A stretch of 33,571 nt of DNA, taken from Nitriliruptoraceae bacterium. GTDB lineage: Bacteria; Actinomycetota; Nitriliruptoria; Nitriliruptorales; Nitriliruptoraceae. How positions within the stretch are numbered: the first letter of the stretch is position 1; the number at the start of each line of letters is the position of its first letter. This document shows positions 1 to 8,900 of this stretch, in pieces. Where the stretch lies: contig SKSM01000014.1 of NCBI GenBank assembly GCA_007122985.1, positions 1-33,571 on the forward strand. Reading direction: 5' to 3'. The translations under genes and the position numbers were made by a program. The notes beneath the pieces are model-generated. The model was not told the origin of the DNA. It worked only from the letters and a program-made list of their open reading frames with translations, and searched no databases.

Positions 1-136
1 GGGCGACCAGCTGTTGTCCGAGCGCGTTCAGTGGCGAGGGGACGGTGACCAGCAACCCACCGACGAGCTCGGCCAGACCGATCCCGACCCCGGCGGCGAC
101 CACGCCCGCGACCAGCACCAGACGATCACGTGTCAC
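1..136 (-). CDS. Membrane-type molybdopterin-dependent oxidoreductase, N-terminal fragment (cut by window edge)
   Basis: Only the first 45 codons lie in the window; the gene runs off the left edge. It starts at GTG 136 with a good ribosome site (GGAGGT at 146-141, spacer 4). A second GTG at 142 overlaps that site and is less likely. The visible peptide is a hydrophobic N-terminal helix followed by LAELVGGLL and VPSPLNALGQ. This resembles the first membrane segment of actinobacterial membrane-anchored sulfite-oxidase-like molybdopterin oxidoreductases. No cofactor-binding residues are visible, so the family call rests on recall of the N-terminal pattern. It lies 75 bases downstream of a 31-residue membrane ORF on the same strand and is probably co-transcribed with it. 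Confidence 0.5.
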   Translation of the reverse strand, partial: MTRDRLVLVAGVVAAGVGIGLAELVGGLLVTVPSPLNALGQQLVA

Positions 137-211
137 GGACACCTCCGGCGCGCCTCGGGCACGGTTCGGACCCGAGCGCTTCGCCGGCTGGTCTGGCCGC
201 TGTCGGGACCG

Positions 212-307
212 TCAGGCGAACAGGATCCAGGAAGCGAGGCCGGCCGTCACCAGCAACCCGATCAGCGATGCGACTCCGAGCACGAGCAGCCACTGTCCTG
301 GGCTCAC
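212..307 (-). CDS. Small single-helix membrane protein, 31 residues
   Basis: A short ORF starts at GTG 307 and stops with TGA at 214-212. It has a near-perfect Shine-Dalgarno, AGGAGGT at 319-313, 5 bases before the start. The peptide begins MSPGQWLLVLGV and ends AGLASWILFA. It is almost entirely one hydrophobic helix with almost no charge. It lies just upstream of the membrane oxidoreductase on the same strand and behind a TAGGCT -10 element. It could be a small subunit or assembly partner of that enzyme, or an independent membrane microprotein. I know of no named family for it. Confidence 0.55.
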   Translation of the reverse strand: MSPGQWLLVLGVASLIGLLVTAGLASWILFA

Positions 308-366
308 CGGCTACCTCCTGGCACGACCGACGGTTGCGGTGGGGTGACGACCGCTGGAAGGCCTGG

Positions 367-372
367 AGCCTA
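367..372 (-). promoter_or_regulatory. -10 element (TAGGCT) for the small membrane ORF and oxidoreductase
   Basis: TAGGCT read on the minus strand matches the actinobacterial TANNNT -10 consensus. The predicted transcript would begin near 360 and give a leader of about 53 bases before GTG 307. No convincing -35 is seen. It is divergent from the TACCGT element at 405-410. Confidence 0.45.
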
Positions 373-404
373 GACGCCGGAGCGCCGTGACTCCAGGCAG
401 CCGC

Positions 405-410
405 TACCGT
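405..410 (+). promoter_or_regulatory. -10 element (TACCGT) for the GNAT gene
   Basis: TACCGT is one of the most frequent -10 hexamers in this window. A start near 417 would give a leader of about 43 bases to GTG 460, which has its own ribosome site. Confidence 0.5.
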
Positions 411-459
411 CGCCCGTAGCGCGCCAGGCGGCGGCCCTGGCCCGCGACCGGAGGCGACC

Positions 460-1326
460 GTGGTGCCCCCTCAGGACACCGATGCCTACACACCGCGGCC
501 GGACGAGTGGTCGCGGCGCGCCCAGCTGCGCGACGGCACGACCGTGCTCCTGCGCTCGATCCGTCCGCAGGACGCCGACCGGCTGGCCCGTGGGGTCAAG
601 CAGCTCTCTCCCGCGTCGCGCTACCTGCGATTCCACTCGCGGGTCGACGAGCTGTCACCGGAGCAGCTGCGCTACCTCACCGAGGTCGACCACCACGACC
701 ACGAGGCGATCGTCGCGCTCGATCTCGACCGCCGCGACCGTCCGGGGATCGGCGTCGCCCGCTACATCCGCGAGACCTACGAGCCGACCGTCGCCGAGGC
801 GGCCATCACCGTGGCCGACGAGTACCACGGCCAGGGGGCGGGGACCATCCTGCTCGGAGCGCTCGCGACACGCGCCCGGGAGGCGGGCATCGAGGTGTTC
901 CGCAGCTACGTCCTTGACGGCAACCACGCCATGCTCGAGGTCTTCGACCACCTCGGCGCGGAGCGGGAGCGTGAGACCGACGGCCTCTGGCGCGTGGATC
1001 TGCGCGTCCCCGACAGCGAGGACGAGGTGCCGAGCTCGCCCGCGGGCCGCGCGTTCCTGGGGCTGGCGAAGCAGGAGCGGACCCTCGCGAGCCTGCTGCC
1101 GCCGATCTGGAGCCGCTGGCACCGCACGCGTCGAAGCGGGTCCACGGGGTCGCCGTCGCCCGGGAGCGACGCCGACGGGCAGCTGACCGGGGAGGAGCTC
1201 GCCGAGGACGAGCTGGCCGAGGACGACGCCGGCCATCGCGGCCGGCTCTCGGACGTGCTGCATCACGAGTTCGAGGAGCTGCAGGACGAGCTCGACGACT
1301 GGCTGCGCAGCCGTGACAACCGGTGA
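460..1326 (+). CDS. GNAT family N-acetyltransferase, Pat-like
   Basis: A 288-residue protein starting at GTG 460, after GGAGG at 450-454. GTG 463 is an equally possible start. Residues of about 18-180 form a GNAT domain. Near its start are RDGTTVLLRSIRPQDADRL and RYLRFHS, typical of the acetyltransferase half of protein lysine acetyltransferases. The acetyl-CoA pyrophosphate loop reads YHGQGAG at residues 122-128, followed by NHAMLEVFDHLGAE. After residue 180 comes a poorly conserved, acidic C-terminal extension rich in E, D and L that ends in a predicted helix. No cyclic-nucleotide domain is fused to it, unlike mycobacterial Pat. The substrate is unknown; acylation of a protein or small amine is the family role. 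Confidence 0.85.
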   Translation: MVPPQDTDAYTPRPDEWSRRAQLRDGTTVLLRSIRPQDADRLARGVKQLSPASRYLRFHSRVDELSPEQLRYLTEVDHHDHEAIVALDLDRRDRPGIGVARYIRETYEPTVAEAAITVADEYHGQGAGTILLGALATRAREAGIEVFRSYVLDGNHAMLEVFDHLGAERERETDGLWRVDLRVPDSEDEVPSSPAGRAFLGLAKQERTLASLLPPIWSRWHRTRRSGSTGSPSPGSDADGQLTGEELAEDELAEDDAGHRGRLSDVLHHEFEELQDELDDWLRSRDNR

Positions 1327-1365
1327 GCCCGCTCGGCCAGGCCACCGCGCCGGCGCCGACGTCGC

Positions 1366-2757
1366 TCAGCAGGCCGGGCTGATCGTCGGCCAGGGGTTGA
1401 CGAAGCCGCCGTTGTAGCGACGTCCGATGTGCAGATGCGGCGAGGTGCCACGGGCATTGCCGGAGTCACCGACCGTGCCGATCTGCTGGCCGCGACTGAC
1501 CGACGCCCCGACCTGGATCCCGCTGGCGATCGAGTCGAGGTGGGCGTTGTACCACTGACTGCCGTCGCGCGTCCGGTAGGTGACGGTCACGCCGCCGAGT
1601 GCCGTCGGCGCGGACGGCGGATTGAGGCGGATCACCTCACCGGCACCGACGGCAACGACCGGCGTGCCGCGCGGCGCGAAGATGTCGTTGCCCTGGTGGT
1701 AGCGGCCGCCGGCGCGCGGATACCCCCAGTCGTTGCTGAAGTCACGCCCCGCGACCGCACCCTGGACCGGGCAGACGATGCCGTCGATCGACGGGCCGCC
1801 GCTGCCTCCCGGGCGGTCGGCGTAGGGCCCGCTGCTGCTGGCCGCACGCTCCTCGCGCGCCCGCTGGCGCTCACGCTCCTCGCGCGCCCGCTGGTCGGCG
1901 AGATCCTGGGTCAGCTCCTCGACCTTCGCATCGACGCGGGCGAGCATCGTGCTGGTCTCGGCCGCCTCCTCCTCGAGTGCGGCGAGGGTGGCGGCCTCCG
2001 CAGCCTCCTGCTCCTCGACCTCGGTCGCGAGCGCAGCGGCCTCCTCGCGGAGCTCCTCGACCGTGGCCAATGTCGTCTCGGCCTCGTCCTCGGCCTCCAG
2101 GGCCCGGACTCGGGCCGTTGCCGCCTCCTGGGTGAGGTGCGCCTGCTGTTCGCGCAGGGAGAACACCTGCTGGACGGTGGCGTCCTGGGCGTCGACCACG
2201 GTGTAGAGCTGCTGCATGCCGACGGCGAACGCGGTCGGATCCTCGGCGCGACGCAGCACCTCGATGGCCATCGCCCCACGCTGCGCACCCGAGCTGCCGT
2301 ACTTGAAGGTCTCGACGAGCTGGTGGATGAGCAGCGCCTCCTCCTCCTCGAGCTCGGCCTCGAGCGTCGCGAGATCGGTCTTGGCCTGCTGGTACTCCTC
2401 GTCGGCCTCTGCCCGCTTCTCCTCGGCTTCGACCAGCGCGGCCTCGGCGAGCTCCACCTGGCCCTCGGCCGCCTCCAGGCGCCCGCGGGCGTCCTCGAGG
2501 GCGACGCGGATCGCAGCGAGCTCGGCTTCGGTCGCCGCGATCTCCTCGCGGACCTCACCGAGCTCGGACTGCAGGGATCCCGCCCGGCGTTCGACCTCGT
2601 CGAGCTCGCGCTCGATCTGCCCGCTGTCACGCTCCTGTGCGGCCGCGGGCGTCAAGGCGGCCAGCACTGCCACCGCAGCGGTTGCCGCCACGGCCCGACG
2701 ACGCACGTGCCGACGCCATGCGCGGCCGCCCGGCGGCTCCTGCCTGCCCTGTGTCAA
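1366..2757 (-). CDS. Secreted M23 family metallopeptidase with coiled-coil N-terminal region
   Basis: A 463-residue protein predicted to start at TTG 2757, behind AGGGGG with a 7-base spacer. Residues 18-41 form an Arg-rich signal peptide with likely cleavage after AAA. Residues of about 42-310 are a long E/A/L-rich coiled coil, like EnvC and other divisome-associated hydrolases. The C-terminal region of about 140 residues is the M23 (LytM) peptidase: zinc ligands fall in YHQGNDIFAPRG and in the HLHIG motif near the end, both intact. The likely role is cleavage of peptidoglycan cross-bridges outside the membrane, probably at division. Regulation through the coiled coil, FtsEX-style, is an inference because no FtsEX genes lie in the window. 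A 21-base near-repeat in the hinge encodes two copies of RAREE. Confidence 0.88.
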   Translation of the reverse strand: MTQGRQEPPGGRAWRRHVRRRAVAATAAVAVLAALTPAAAQERDSGQIERELDEVERRAGSLQSELGEVREEIAATEAELAAIRVALEDARGRLEAAEGQVELAEAALVEAEEKRAEADEEYQQAKTDLATLEAELEEEEALLIHQLVETFKYGSSGAQRGAMAIEVLRRAEDPTAFAVGMQQLYTVVDAQDATVQQVFSLREQQAHLTQEAATARVRALEAEDEAETTLATVEELREEAAALATEVEEQEAAEAATLAALEEEAAETSTMLARVDAKVEELTQDLADQRAREERERQRAREERAASSSGPYADRPGGSGGPSIDGIVCPVQGAVAGRDFSNDWGYPRAGGRYHQGNDIFAPRGTPVVAVGAGEVIRLNPPSAPTALGGVTVTYRTRDGSQWYNAHLDSIASGIQVGASVSRGQQIGTVGDSGNARGTSPHLHIGRRYNGGFVNPWPTISPAC

Positions 2758-2804
2758 CGCACGTCCCCCTGCACCCGTGCCGGGTTCGCGCCGTGTTCAT
2801 CTCA

Positions 2805-2826
2805 CCACAGATCGTGATGGCTGTGG
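2805..2826. promoter_or_regulatory. Inverted repeat CCACAG-N10-CTGTGG in the leader of the M23 gene
   Basis: Two perfect 6-base arms are separated by 10 bases, about 48 bases upstream of the M23 start. The element lies in a stretch with more A+T than its surroundings. A TAACAT hexamer at 2844-2839 on the minus strand could be the -10, which would put the repeat just after the transcription start. It could be a repressor operator or an RNA stem. Confidence 0.3.
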
Positions 2827-2939
2827 CTAGTGTGCCTGATGTTACTCGTGAGGCAAACGCCCTGCGTCGTTCCTCGGTGGTGTCGACCGGCGCGCACCCT
2901 CGCTTGAGGCGCCGGGCGGTGTCCGTCCGCACACCGTGG

Positions 2940-3065
2940 TCATAGCAGCATCGCCGCCCCTCCGTCCACGGACACGACCCCTCCCGTCAGCTGGTCACCG
3001 GCCCCAGCGGTGTCGTGGCGAGTCGCGCCTGCTCGTGCTCGAACGACTGCACTGACCTCTGCGAC
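2940..3065 (-). pseudogene. Decayed C-terminus of a short-chain dehydrogenase/reductase
   Basis: Read on the minus strand, the frame ending at TGA 2942-2940 gives GDQLTGGVVSVDGGAAMLL just before the stop. This matches the conserved tail of short-chain dehydrogenases: (I/L)TG, then V-x-VDGG, then a hydrophobic end. Upstream residues (AEVSAVVRARAGA) loosely recall the preceding helix. Beyond that the frame has no Rossmann motif, no YxxxK and no credible start. The fragment sits beside an AtuA-family gene, and acyclic-terpene clusters encode such dehydrogenases, so it may be the remnant of a lost partner. Confidence 0.5.
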
Positions 3066-3176
3066 CGGAACAGCCCCGGCGCGGTCCGTCCCGAGGACCG
3101 CCAGGCAACTGTAGCCGCACCACGTCGCGGGAGGAACGACGTTCCGCCGGCCGTTCGGGGCGGCCTCGCCGGGCGC

Positions 3177-3182
3177 TACCGT
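3177..3182 (+). promoter_or_regulatory. -10 element (TACCGT) for the AtuA-like gene
   Basis: TACCGT at this place predicts a start near 3189 and a leader of about 36 bases to GTG 3225. This supports the shorter start chosen for that gene. Confidence 0.5.
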
Positions 3183-3224
3183 GCCGCAACGACCCTCGGA
3201 CGCGGCGGATTGCGAGGATCACGC

Positions 3225-5048
3225 GTGGAGGACGCCGTACTTCGGATCGGCAACGGCTCCGGCTTCTATGGGGACCGTCATGAGGCCATGCGTGAGCTGG
3301 TCGAGGGCGGCCCGATCGACGTGGTCACCGGGGACTACCTCGCCGAACTGACGATGCTGATCCTGTGGCGGACACGCCAGAAGGACCCCGACCGCGGCTA
3401 TGCCCGGAGCTTCCTGCGCCAGGCCCGCGACATCCTCGAACCGTGCGCCCGGCAGGGGATCCGCATCGTGGTCAACGCCGGTGGGCTCAACCCGGCTGGT
3501 CTCGCCACGGCGCTGCGTGCGTTGGCCGACGAGCTCGACGTCGACGTCCACATCGCCCACATCGCCGGCGACGACCTGCTGCCGCGGCTGGACGAGCTCA
3601 CGGCGGCGGGCCTGGGGCTCCAGGATCCCACCAGCGGTGAGCCGCTCGCGGTGGGGCCGGTGCCGCCGGTGACGGCCAACGCCTATCTCGGCGGCTGGGG
3701 CATCGCGACGGCGCTGGCGGCCGGGGCGGACGTCGTGGTGACCGGCCGGGTCACCGACGCGAGCCTGACCGTCGGCCCTGCGGCGTGGTGGTTCGGCTGG
3801 GCCCGGGACGACTGGGACCGCCTGGCCGGGGCGACCGTCGCAGGGCACGTCATCGAGTGCGGCGCACAGGCGACCGGCGGCAACCATCCTTTCCTGGACG
3901 AACTCCCCGCTGAGGGCCCTCCACTGCCAGGCTTCCCACTGGCCGAGATCGCAGCCGACGGCTCGGCGACGATCACCAAGCACGCCGGGACGGGCGGCGC
4001 GGTGACCCGCAACACGGTGACGGCGCAGCTGCTCTACGAGATCGACGCCCCGCGCTACCTCGGCCCCGACGTCGTCACCAGGTTCGACACGATCGAACTG
4101 GTCGACGACGGCGCCGACCGCGTCACCATCCGCGGTGTCCGCGGCGAGCCCCCGCCTCCGCAGGCGAAGGTCGCGGTCAACACCCTCGGCGGCTGGCGCA
4201 ACCGCAGCACGTTCGTGCTCACCGGCACGGGCCTGGCCGACAAGGAAGCACGCTTGCGTCGCCAACTCGACGCGGTCCTCGATCTGGATGGACTGGACCA
4301 GGTCACCTGGCAGCGCGGTCGTGCGCCCGATCCGCAGGCGCAGCGCAACCAGGACGCGACGCTGGAGCTGACCCTCCACGTCGCCCATCACGAGCCGGAG
4401 GCGGTCGGTCGCCGCCGCTTCGCCGACCGAATCGTCTCGCTCGCGCTGTCGAGCTACCCGGGCTTCACCCTGACCGGGCCACCGAACGACGCCGAACCGT
4501 TCGGCCGCTACCTGCCCGCCCGCGTTCCGGCACGGGCACTGGTCGAACTGGTGTTCCTCGGCGACGGTGCCCAGCTCGAGGTGACCCCGACCGCCGTGGA
4601 GCACGCCGCCACCGCTGCCACCGACGCCATCGACGGCAGCACGCAGGCCGCCCCGGCAGTCGCCGCACGGCCCGACGAGCCAACGGTGCGCACCCGACTG
4701 GGCGTGCTCGCCGGTGCCCGGTCGGGGGACAAGGGTGGCGACGCCAACGTCGGTGTCTGGGTTCGCGACCCATCGCACTATGCGTGGCTCGTGGCCACCC
4801 TCGGCACCCCGGAGCAGGTGCGTCACCTGCTGCCGGAGGCCGCCGGACTCGACGTGACGGTCCACCACCTGCCCAACCTGCACGCCGTCAACCTCGTGGT
4901 GTACGGCCTGCTCGGCGAGGGGGTCGCCTCCTCGATCCGCCCCGACCCGCAGGCCAAGGGCCTTGGCGAGTTCCTGCGCTCACGCGAGGTCGAGGTGCCC
5001 GCCAGCCTGCTGCCCGCGCCTGAGCGTCAGGACGACGCTGCCCGGTAG
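3225..5048 (+). CDS. AtuA-family (DUF1446) acyclic terpene utilization-like protein
   Basis: A 607-residue protein. The frame is open from 3015, but GTG 3225 is preferred because GAGGA lies 6 bases before it, homology begins at once (LRIGNGSGFYGDR), and a -10 element lies upstream. Residues of about 1-450 form the DUF1446/AtuA domain, with VNAGGLNP, HIAGDDLLPRL, TANAYLGGWGIA and VVTGRVTDASL. The last 120 residues form the small AtuA-associated ferredoxin-fold domain, with GARSGDKGGDANVGVW. In Pseudomonas, AtuA is needed for growth on citronellol and geraniol, but its reaction is unproven. Many actinobacteria carry this two-domain form away from terpene genes, so a role in degrading branched acyl-CoA compounds is only inferred. 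Its 3' end overlaps the convergent SWIM gene by 22 bases. Confidence 0.85.
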   Translation: MEDAVLRIGNGSGFYGDRHEAMRELVEGGPIDVVTGDYLAELTMLILWRTRQKDPDRGYARSFLRQARDILEPCARQGIRIVVNAGGLNPAGLATALRALADELDVDVHIAHIAGDDLLPRLDELTAAGLGLQDPTSGEPLAVGPVPPVTANAYLGGWGIATALAAGADVVVTGRVTDASLTVGPAAWWFGWARDDWDRLAGATVAGHVIECGAQATGGNHPFLDELPAEGPPLPGFPLAEIAADGSATITKHAGTGGAVTRNTVTAQLLYEIDAPRYLGPDVVTRFDTIELVDDGADRVTIRGVRGEPPPPQAKVAVNTLGGWRNRSTFVLTGTGLADKEARLRRQLDAVLDLDGLDQVTWQRGRAPDPQAQRNQDATLELTLHVAHHEPEAVGRRRFADRIVSLALSSYPGFTLTGPPNDAEPFGRYLPARVPARALVELVFLGDGAQLEVTPTAVEHAATAATDAIDGSTQAAPAVAARPDEPTVRTRLGVLAGARSGDKGGDANVGVWVRDPSHYAWLVATLGTPEQVRHLLPEAAGLDVTVHHLPNLHAVNLVVYGLLGEGVASSIRPDPQAKGLGEFLRSREVEVPASLLPAPERQDDAAR

Positions 5049-5971
5049 CGCGCCCGCGCCCCGCTGCCGGTACGCAGGACCTCACCGCCTTCGAACAACC
5101 GGTCGAGCTGGTCCCGCAGCTGCTCGACGTCCCGGCCGAGCGCAGCCGCCAGCGACTCCGCGGATGCGGTGCGCTGCGCCCGTAGCTCGGACAACAGCAG
5201 CTCCTCGTCAGCCGCGTCAGCGCCGTCACCGGCAGCAAGCCGCCAGGCGGTTGCGGCCGCACGCTCGACCAGCCGCTCGAGCGGCTCAGGATCGTCGACC
5301 CCCGGAGGCGGACCCAGATGCCGTAGCAGGCTGGCGGGATCACCGACCGGGGTGGGTTGCAGCTCGATCGCCTCGAGGTCCCCACGAGCTGCCTCGAGGC
5401 CCGCCGAGAGGTCCAGCTCGACATCGACGGCTTCCGACGGCCCCTGCCGCACCTGCTCGAGCAGCTCCTGGCGCGTCCGGCCACGCAGTGCGAACAGCAA
5501 CGAGGGGTCCCGGTCGACCTGCACGGCGGCCGCGACGAACAGCGCGGACAGATGGCGGCACGGCCGCGCACGCTCGGCGCACGTACACCTCGGCTCGAGC
5601 ACGTCGAAGTCCGGCAGCAGGTCGACGCCGGCCTCGGCCAGGGCTGCCACCAGATCGGTGGACAGTTCGTCCTCGAGCAGCGCTGCGGTGTGGCGGAGCT
5701 GGGCACCGAGCGTGGTCAGCGCACGGTCCCACGCTTCGTCCGGGGGCAGCGGCCACCGCAGCTGCGGTTCGAACGAGCTGGCACGTTCGTCAGCGACGAC
5801 GCCGGTCACCCGGCCGGGTTGCAGGCGCAGGTCGCGAACGGCCCCCCGACGGGCGAGTCCGTGACCGCGACGCACCCCGCGGGCGGCGCTGGGCCCGGTC
5901 GCGTCGAGTGCGTCGAGCCACCGCTGCCCCCACCAGTGCTTCACCTCGGTTCGCGCGTCTGTTGCCATCAT
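5027..5971 (-). CDS. SWIM zinc-finger protein, partner of the HelZ-like helicase
   Basis: A 314-residue protein starting at ATG 5971, behind GAGGGGG with a spacer of about 7 bases. The zinc motif CxCx6CxH is intact: C129, C131, C138 and H140. It is preceded by a region with WWGQRWLDAL near the N-terminus, seen in SWIM proteins that accompany SNF2 helicases. The last 80 residues look like a winged-helix-type segment. The gene starts 12 bases after the helicase stop, so the two are very likely translated from one message, as Rv2101/Rv2102 are arranged in Mycobacterium. SWIM fingers bind nucleic acid or protein, so a DNA-targeting subunit for the helicase is the natural inference. The 3' end overlaps the AtuA-like gene by 22 bases. 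Confidence 0.82.
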   Translation of the reverse strand: MMATDARTEVKHWWGQRWLDALDATGPSAARGVRRGHGLARRGAVRDLRLQPGRVTGVVADERASSFEPQLRWPLPPDEAWDRALTTLGAQLRHTAALLEDELSTDLVAALAEAGVDLLPDFDVLEPRCTCAERARPCRHLSALFVAAAVQVDRDPSLLFALRGRTRQELLEQVRQGPSEAVDVELDLSAGLEAARGDLEAIELQPTPVGDPASLLRHLGPPPGVDDPEPLERLVERAAATAWRLAAGDGADAADEELLLSELRAQRTASAESLAAALGRDVEQLRDQLDRLFEGGEVLRTGSGARARYRAASS

Positions 5972-5983
5972 GTGCTCACCCCC

Positions 5984-8900
5984 TCAGGCACGGCCGCCGG
6001 GGATCGAGACCAGTCGGGGACGCTCCTCGGGTGCCGGATCCCCCGGCTCGTCATCGGCCAGGTCGGTCGTGGACAACGACACCAGGTCGTGCAGTTCGTC
6101 GTCGTCGAGCTCGGTGATCCAGGTCTCGCCGGTGCCGACGACGGCATCGGCCAGCGAGCGCTTGCGCTCGAGCAGTTCGGCGATGCGCTCCTCGACCGTT
6201 CCAGCCGTCACCAGCGTATGGACGTTCACCGTCCGGGACTGGCCGATGCGGTGGGCCCGGTCGGTCGCCTGGTCCTCCACTGCCGGGTTCCACCACCGGT
6301 CGAAGTGCAGCACGTGGCTCGCCCGTGTGAGGTTGAGCCCCGTGCCTCCGGCGCGAAGCGAGACCAGCAGCAGCGGTGGTGCATCGTCGTCGTCCTGGAA
6401 GCGTCGGACGAGTTGATCGCGCTGACCGAGCGGAACGCCACCGTGCAGGAACGGCACCTCCGGCAGGTCGAGCTCGTCGCGCAGGTGGCGCACCAGCAGC
6501 TGGCCCATCTCCCGGAACTGGGTGAACACCAGCGCACGGTCGCCGTCATCGATCAGCTCGCCGAGGATCTCCGAGGCGCGGACGAGCTTGCCCGAGCGGT
6601 GGGCGAGCGGGCCGTCCTCGCGGCGGTACTGGGCCGGGTGGTTGCAGATCTGCTTGAGCGCCGTCAGCAGCGCGAGGATCCGCCCACGCCGTTCGAACGC
6701 CGTACCGCCGAGACCCGGGACAGAGAACGCATCGTCGACGGCCGCCTGGTAGAGCGCAACCTGCTCACGCGTGAGCGAGCAGCTGACGGTCAGCTCCTGC
6801 TTGGCCGGCAGGTCGACGGCGACCTGCGGATCGTCCTTGCGGCGCCGCAGCACGAACGGTGCCACCAGCCGACGCAGTCGAGCCGCCGCGGTGGCGTCGT
6901 GCCAGCGCTCGATCGGTACCGCGAACCGCTCGCTGAAGCTGCGCTGCGAGCCCAGCAGGCCGGGGTTGGTGACGTCGATGATCGACCACAGCTCCGCCAG
7001 ACGGTTCTCGATGGGCGTTCCCGTCATCGCCAGGCGTGCCCGCGCGTCCAGCGAGCGCGCCGCCCGTGCTCCCTTCGAGCTGGGGTTCTTGATCTGCTGG
7101 GCCTCGTCGAACACCACGACGTCCCAGCCGACCCGGTCGAGGAGTTCGATGTCACGTCGCAGCAGGGCGTAGCTGGTGATCACCACCTGACCGGCCCGGA
7201 ACGCCCGCGGGGCCACACCGCGGTCGGGACCGTGGTGGCGGATCACCGCGACGTCCGGCGCGAACCGTGCCAGTTCACGCTCCCAGGTGCTGACCACCGA
7301 GGTGGGACACACCACCAGATGCGGGCGGTCCTGAGGACGCGAGGTCAGCAGTGCGAGCGCCTGCAGGGTCTTGCCGAGGCCCATCTGGTCGGCCAGCACC
7401 CCACCCATCCCAAGGTCGGTGAGCTGCTGCAGCCAGGCCACCCCCCGCTCCTGGTAGGCGCGCAGCTCGCCGGTGATGCCGACGAGGCGTGGCTCGCCAG
7501 GTGCGTCCGCGTCACGCAGCTGTCGCAGGAGCTCGGCGACGCGCCCGTCGGCGACCGTGTCCACGCTCCCGAACTCGTCGACGTCGGTACGGCCGGCCAG
7601 TGCGGCTGCCAGCGCCTCGGTGAGGCTCAGCGCGGTCGAACGCCCCGCCAGCTGCTCGATCCGGTCCACCTCGTCGTCGTCGACCCGTACCCACTGGCCA
7701 CGCCAGCGCACCAGCGGCTGGCGCAGTGCAACGATCTGTGCGAACTCCTCCCGCGAGATCGACTCGTCCCCGATCGCGATCTCGTAGTGCAGGTCGGTCC
7801 GCTCCTGGAGCCCCAGGGGTGCCGCCCCCTCGACGCGGAGGCCGGTGGGGGTGGACTGACCGATCCGGGCACGCAGGCGCAGTCGGCGATCGTCGGCGTC
7901 GGCGAGTGCCGACGGCAGCTCCACGGCGACACCCGCAGCTGTCAACGCCTCGACCCCGTCCGTGACCAGCTCGGCCACCTCGCCGGCCGTCAGCGCCAGC
8001 TGGGTCGGCCGGGCCTCGGACAGTGCGCGATCCAGCGGGGGGAACAGGCGTGCGGCGGTCCGCAGCCCCCGGGCGAGGTCGACCGTCGGATCGTCCACAC
8101 GCCGGTCGCCGAGCTCCAACGACGATCCGCCGTGTTCCCACACCGCTGCGGCGTCGATCCGGTGCTCGGGCTCGATGCTGGACCGCAGTCCCAGCCGCAG
8201 GGCCCAGGGCTGCTCAGCGTCCGGCACGCCGGCGTCCGATTCGTCCGGTTGCGGCGCACACAGCTGCAGCCACAGCTGCGCGACGGTTCGTCGGTCGTGC
8301 CCGGCCAACGGAGCGGCCCACTCCTCGACATCAGCGGCCAGATCCTCCGCGGCGACCCGCAGGTGCTCGACGGTCGGGTCACTGCCCCCGAGCGCCGCCA
8401 CCCACATCTGCGGCCACGGTCGGCGCGGCCCCCGTCTGCGTGGGTCGAGCTCCGGTCGGCGCCCCTCGCGAGCGCATGCGTCGGCGACCGCGTCCAGGAA
8501 CGCCCGCACGAGCTCCTCCGCGGGCGCGAGCTGGCCACCGGACCGGCGCAGGGCGTGCGCGGCAATCGGCATCGCGGCCGCGAGACGCGTCGGCCTCGGA
8601 TCATTGGGCGCGACCACCGTCCAGCTCGCGCGCCCCTGGGCCGGATCCGCGGTCGGCCGGAAGGTGGGCAGCACACGGCCTGCGGCCACCAGCTCGAGCG
8701 CGAGCTTCGCCGCCACCGACCAGGCCAGCATCGACGCCGACGGCCGTGACCACGCCGGCCAATCCGAGCCCAGCGGCAGCGCGGCCAGCCGGCGGACCGC
8801 CGGCAACAGCGGGAGCCGCCGTGCCGGTGCGTCCCGTCTGCTCGTGCGTCCGTCGCACACCACCACGGTCGACAGCTGCGCCGGCTCGCCACGCGGAAGA

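Larger units (their letters stand above)
2758..3224. other. 467-base gene-poor gap between the M23 and AtuA-like genes
   Basis: The left part (about 2760-2870) is a locally AT-richer promoter and leader region for the M23 gene. The middle (2940-3065) encodes what looks like a decayed dehydrogenase C-terminus on the minus strand. The right part carries a TACCGT -10 element at 3177-3182 and the ribosome site of the AtuA-like gene. I see no intact gene or RNA here. Confidence 0.6.

Noticed and set aside
3015-3224. 70-codon N-terminal extension of the AtuA-like protein
   Set aside because: No homology, no ribosome site at the upstream start, and a TACCGT promoter inside the extension. GTG 3225 is better.
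5272-5287. 16-base palindrome AGCCGCTCGAGCGGCT
   Set aside because: It lies inside the SWIM coding sequence and is explained by codon use; nothing suggests a binding site.
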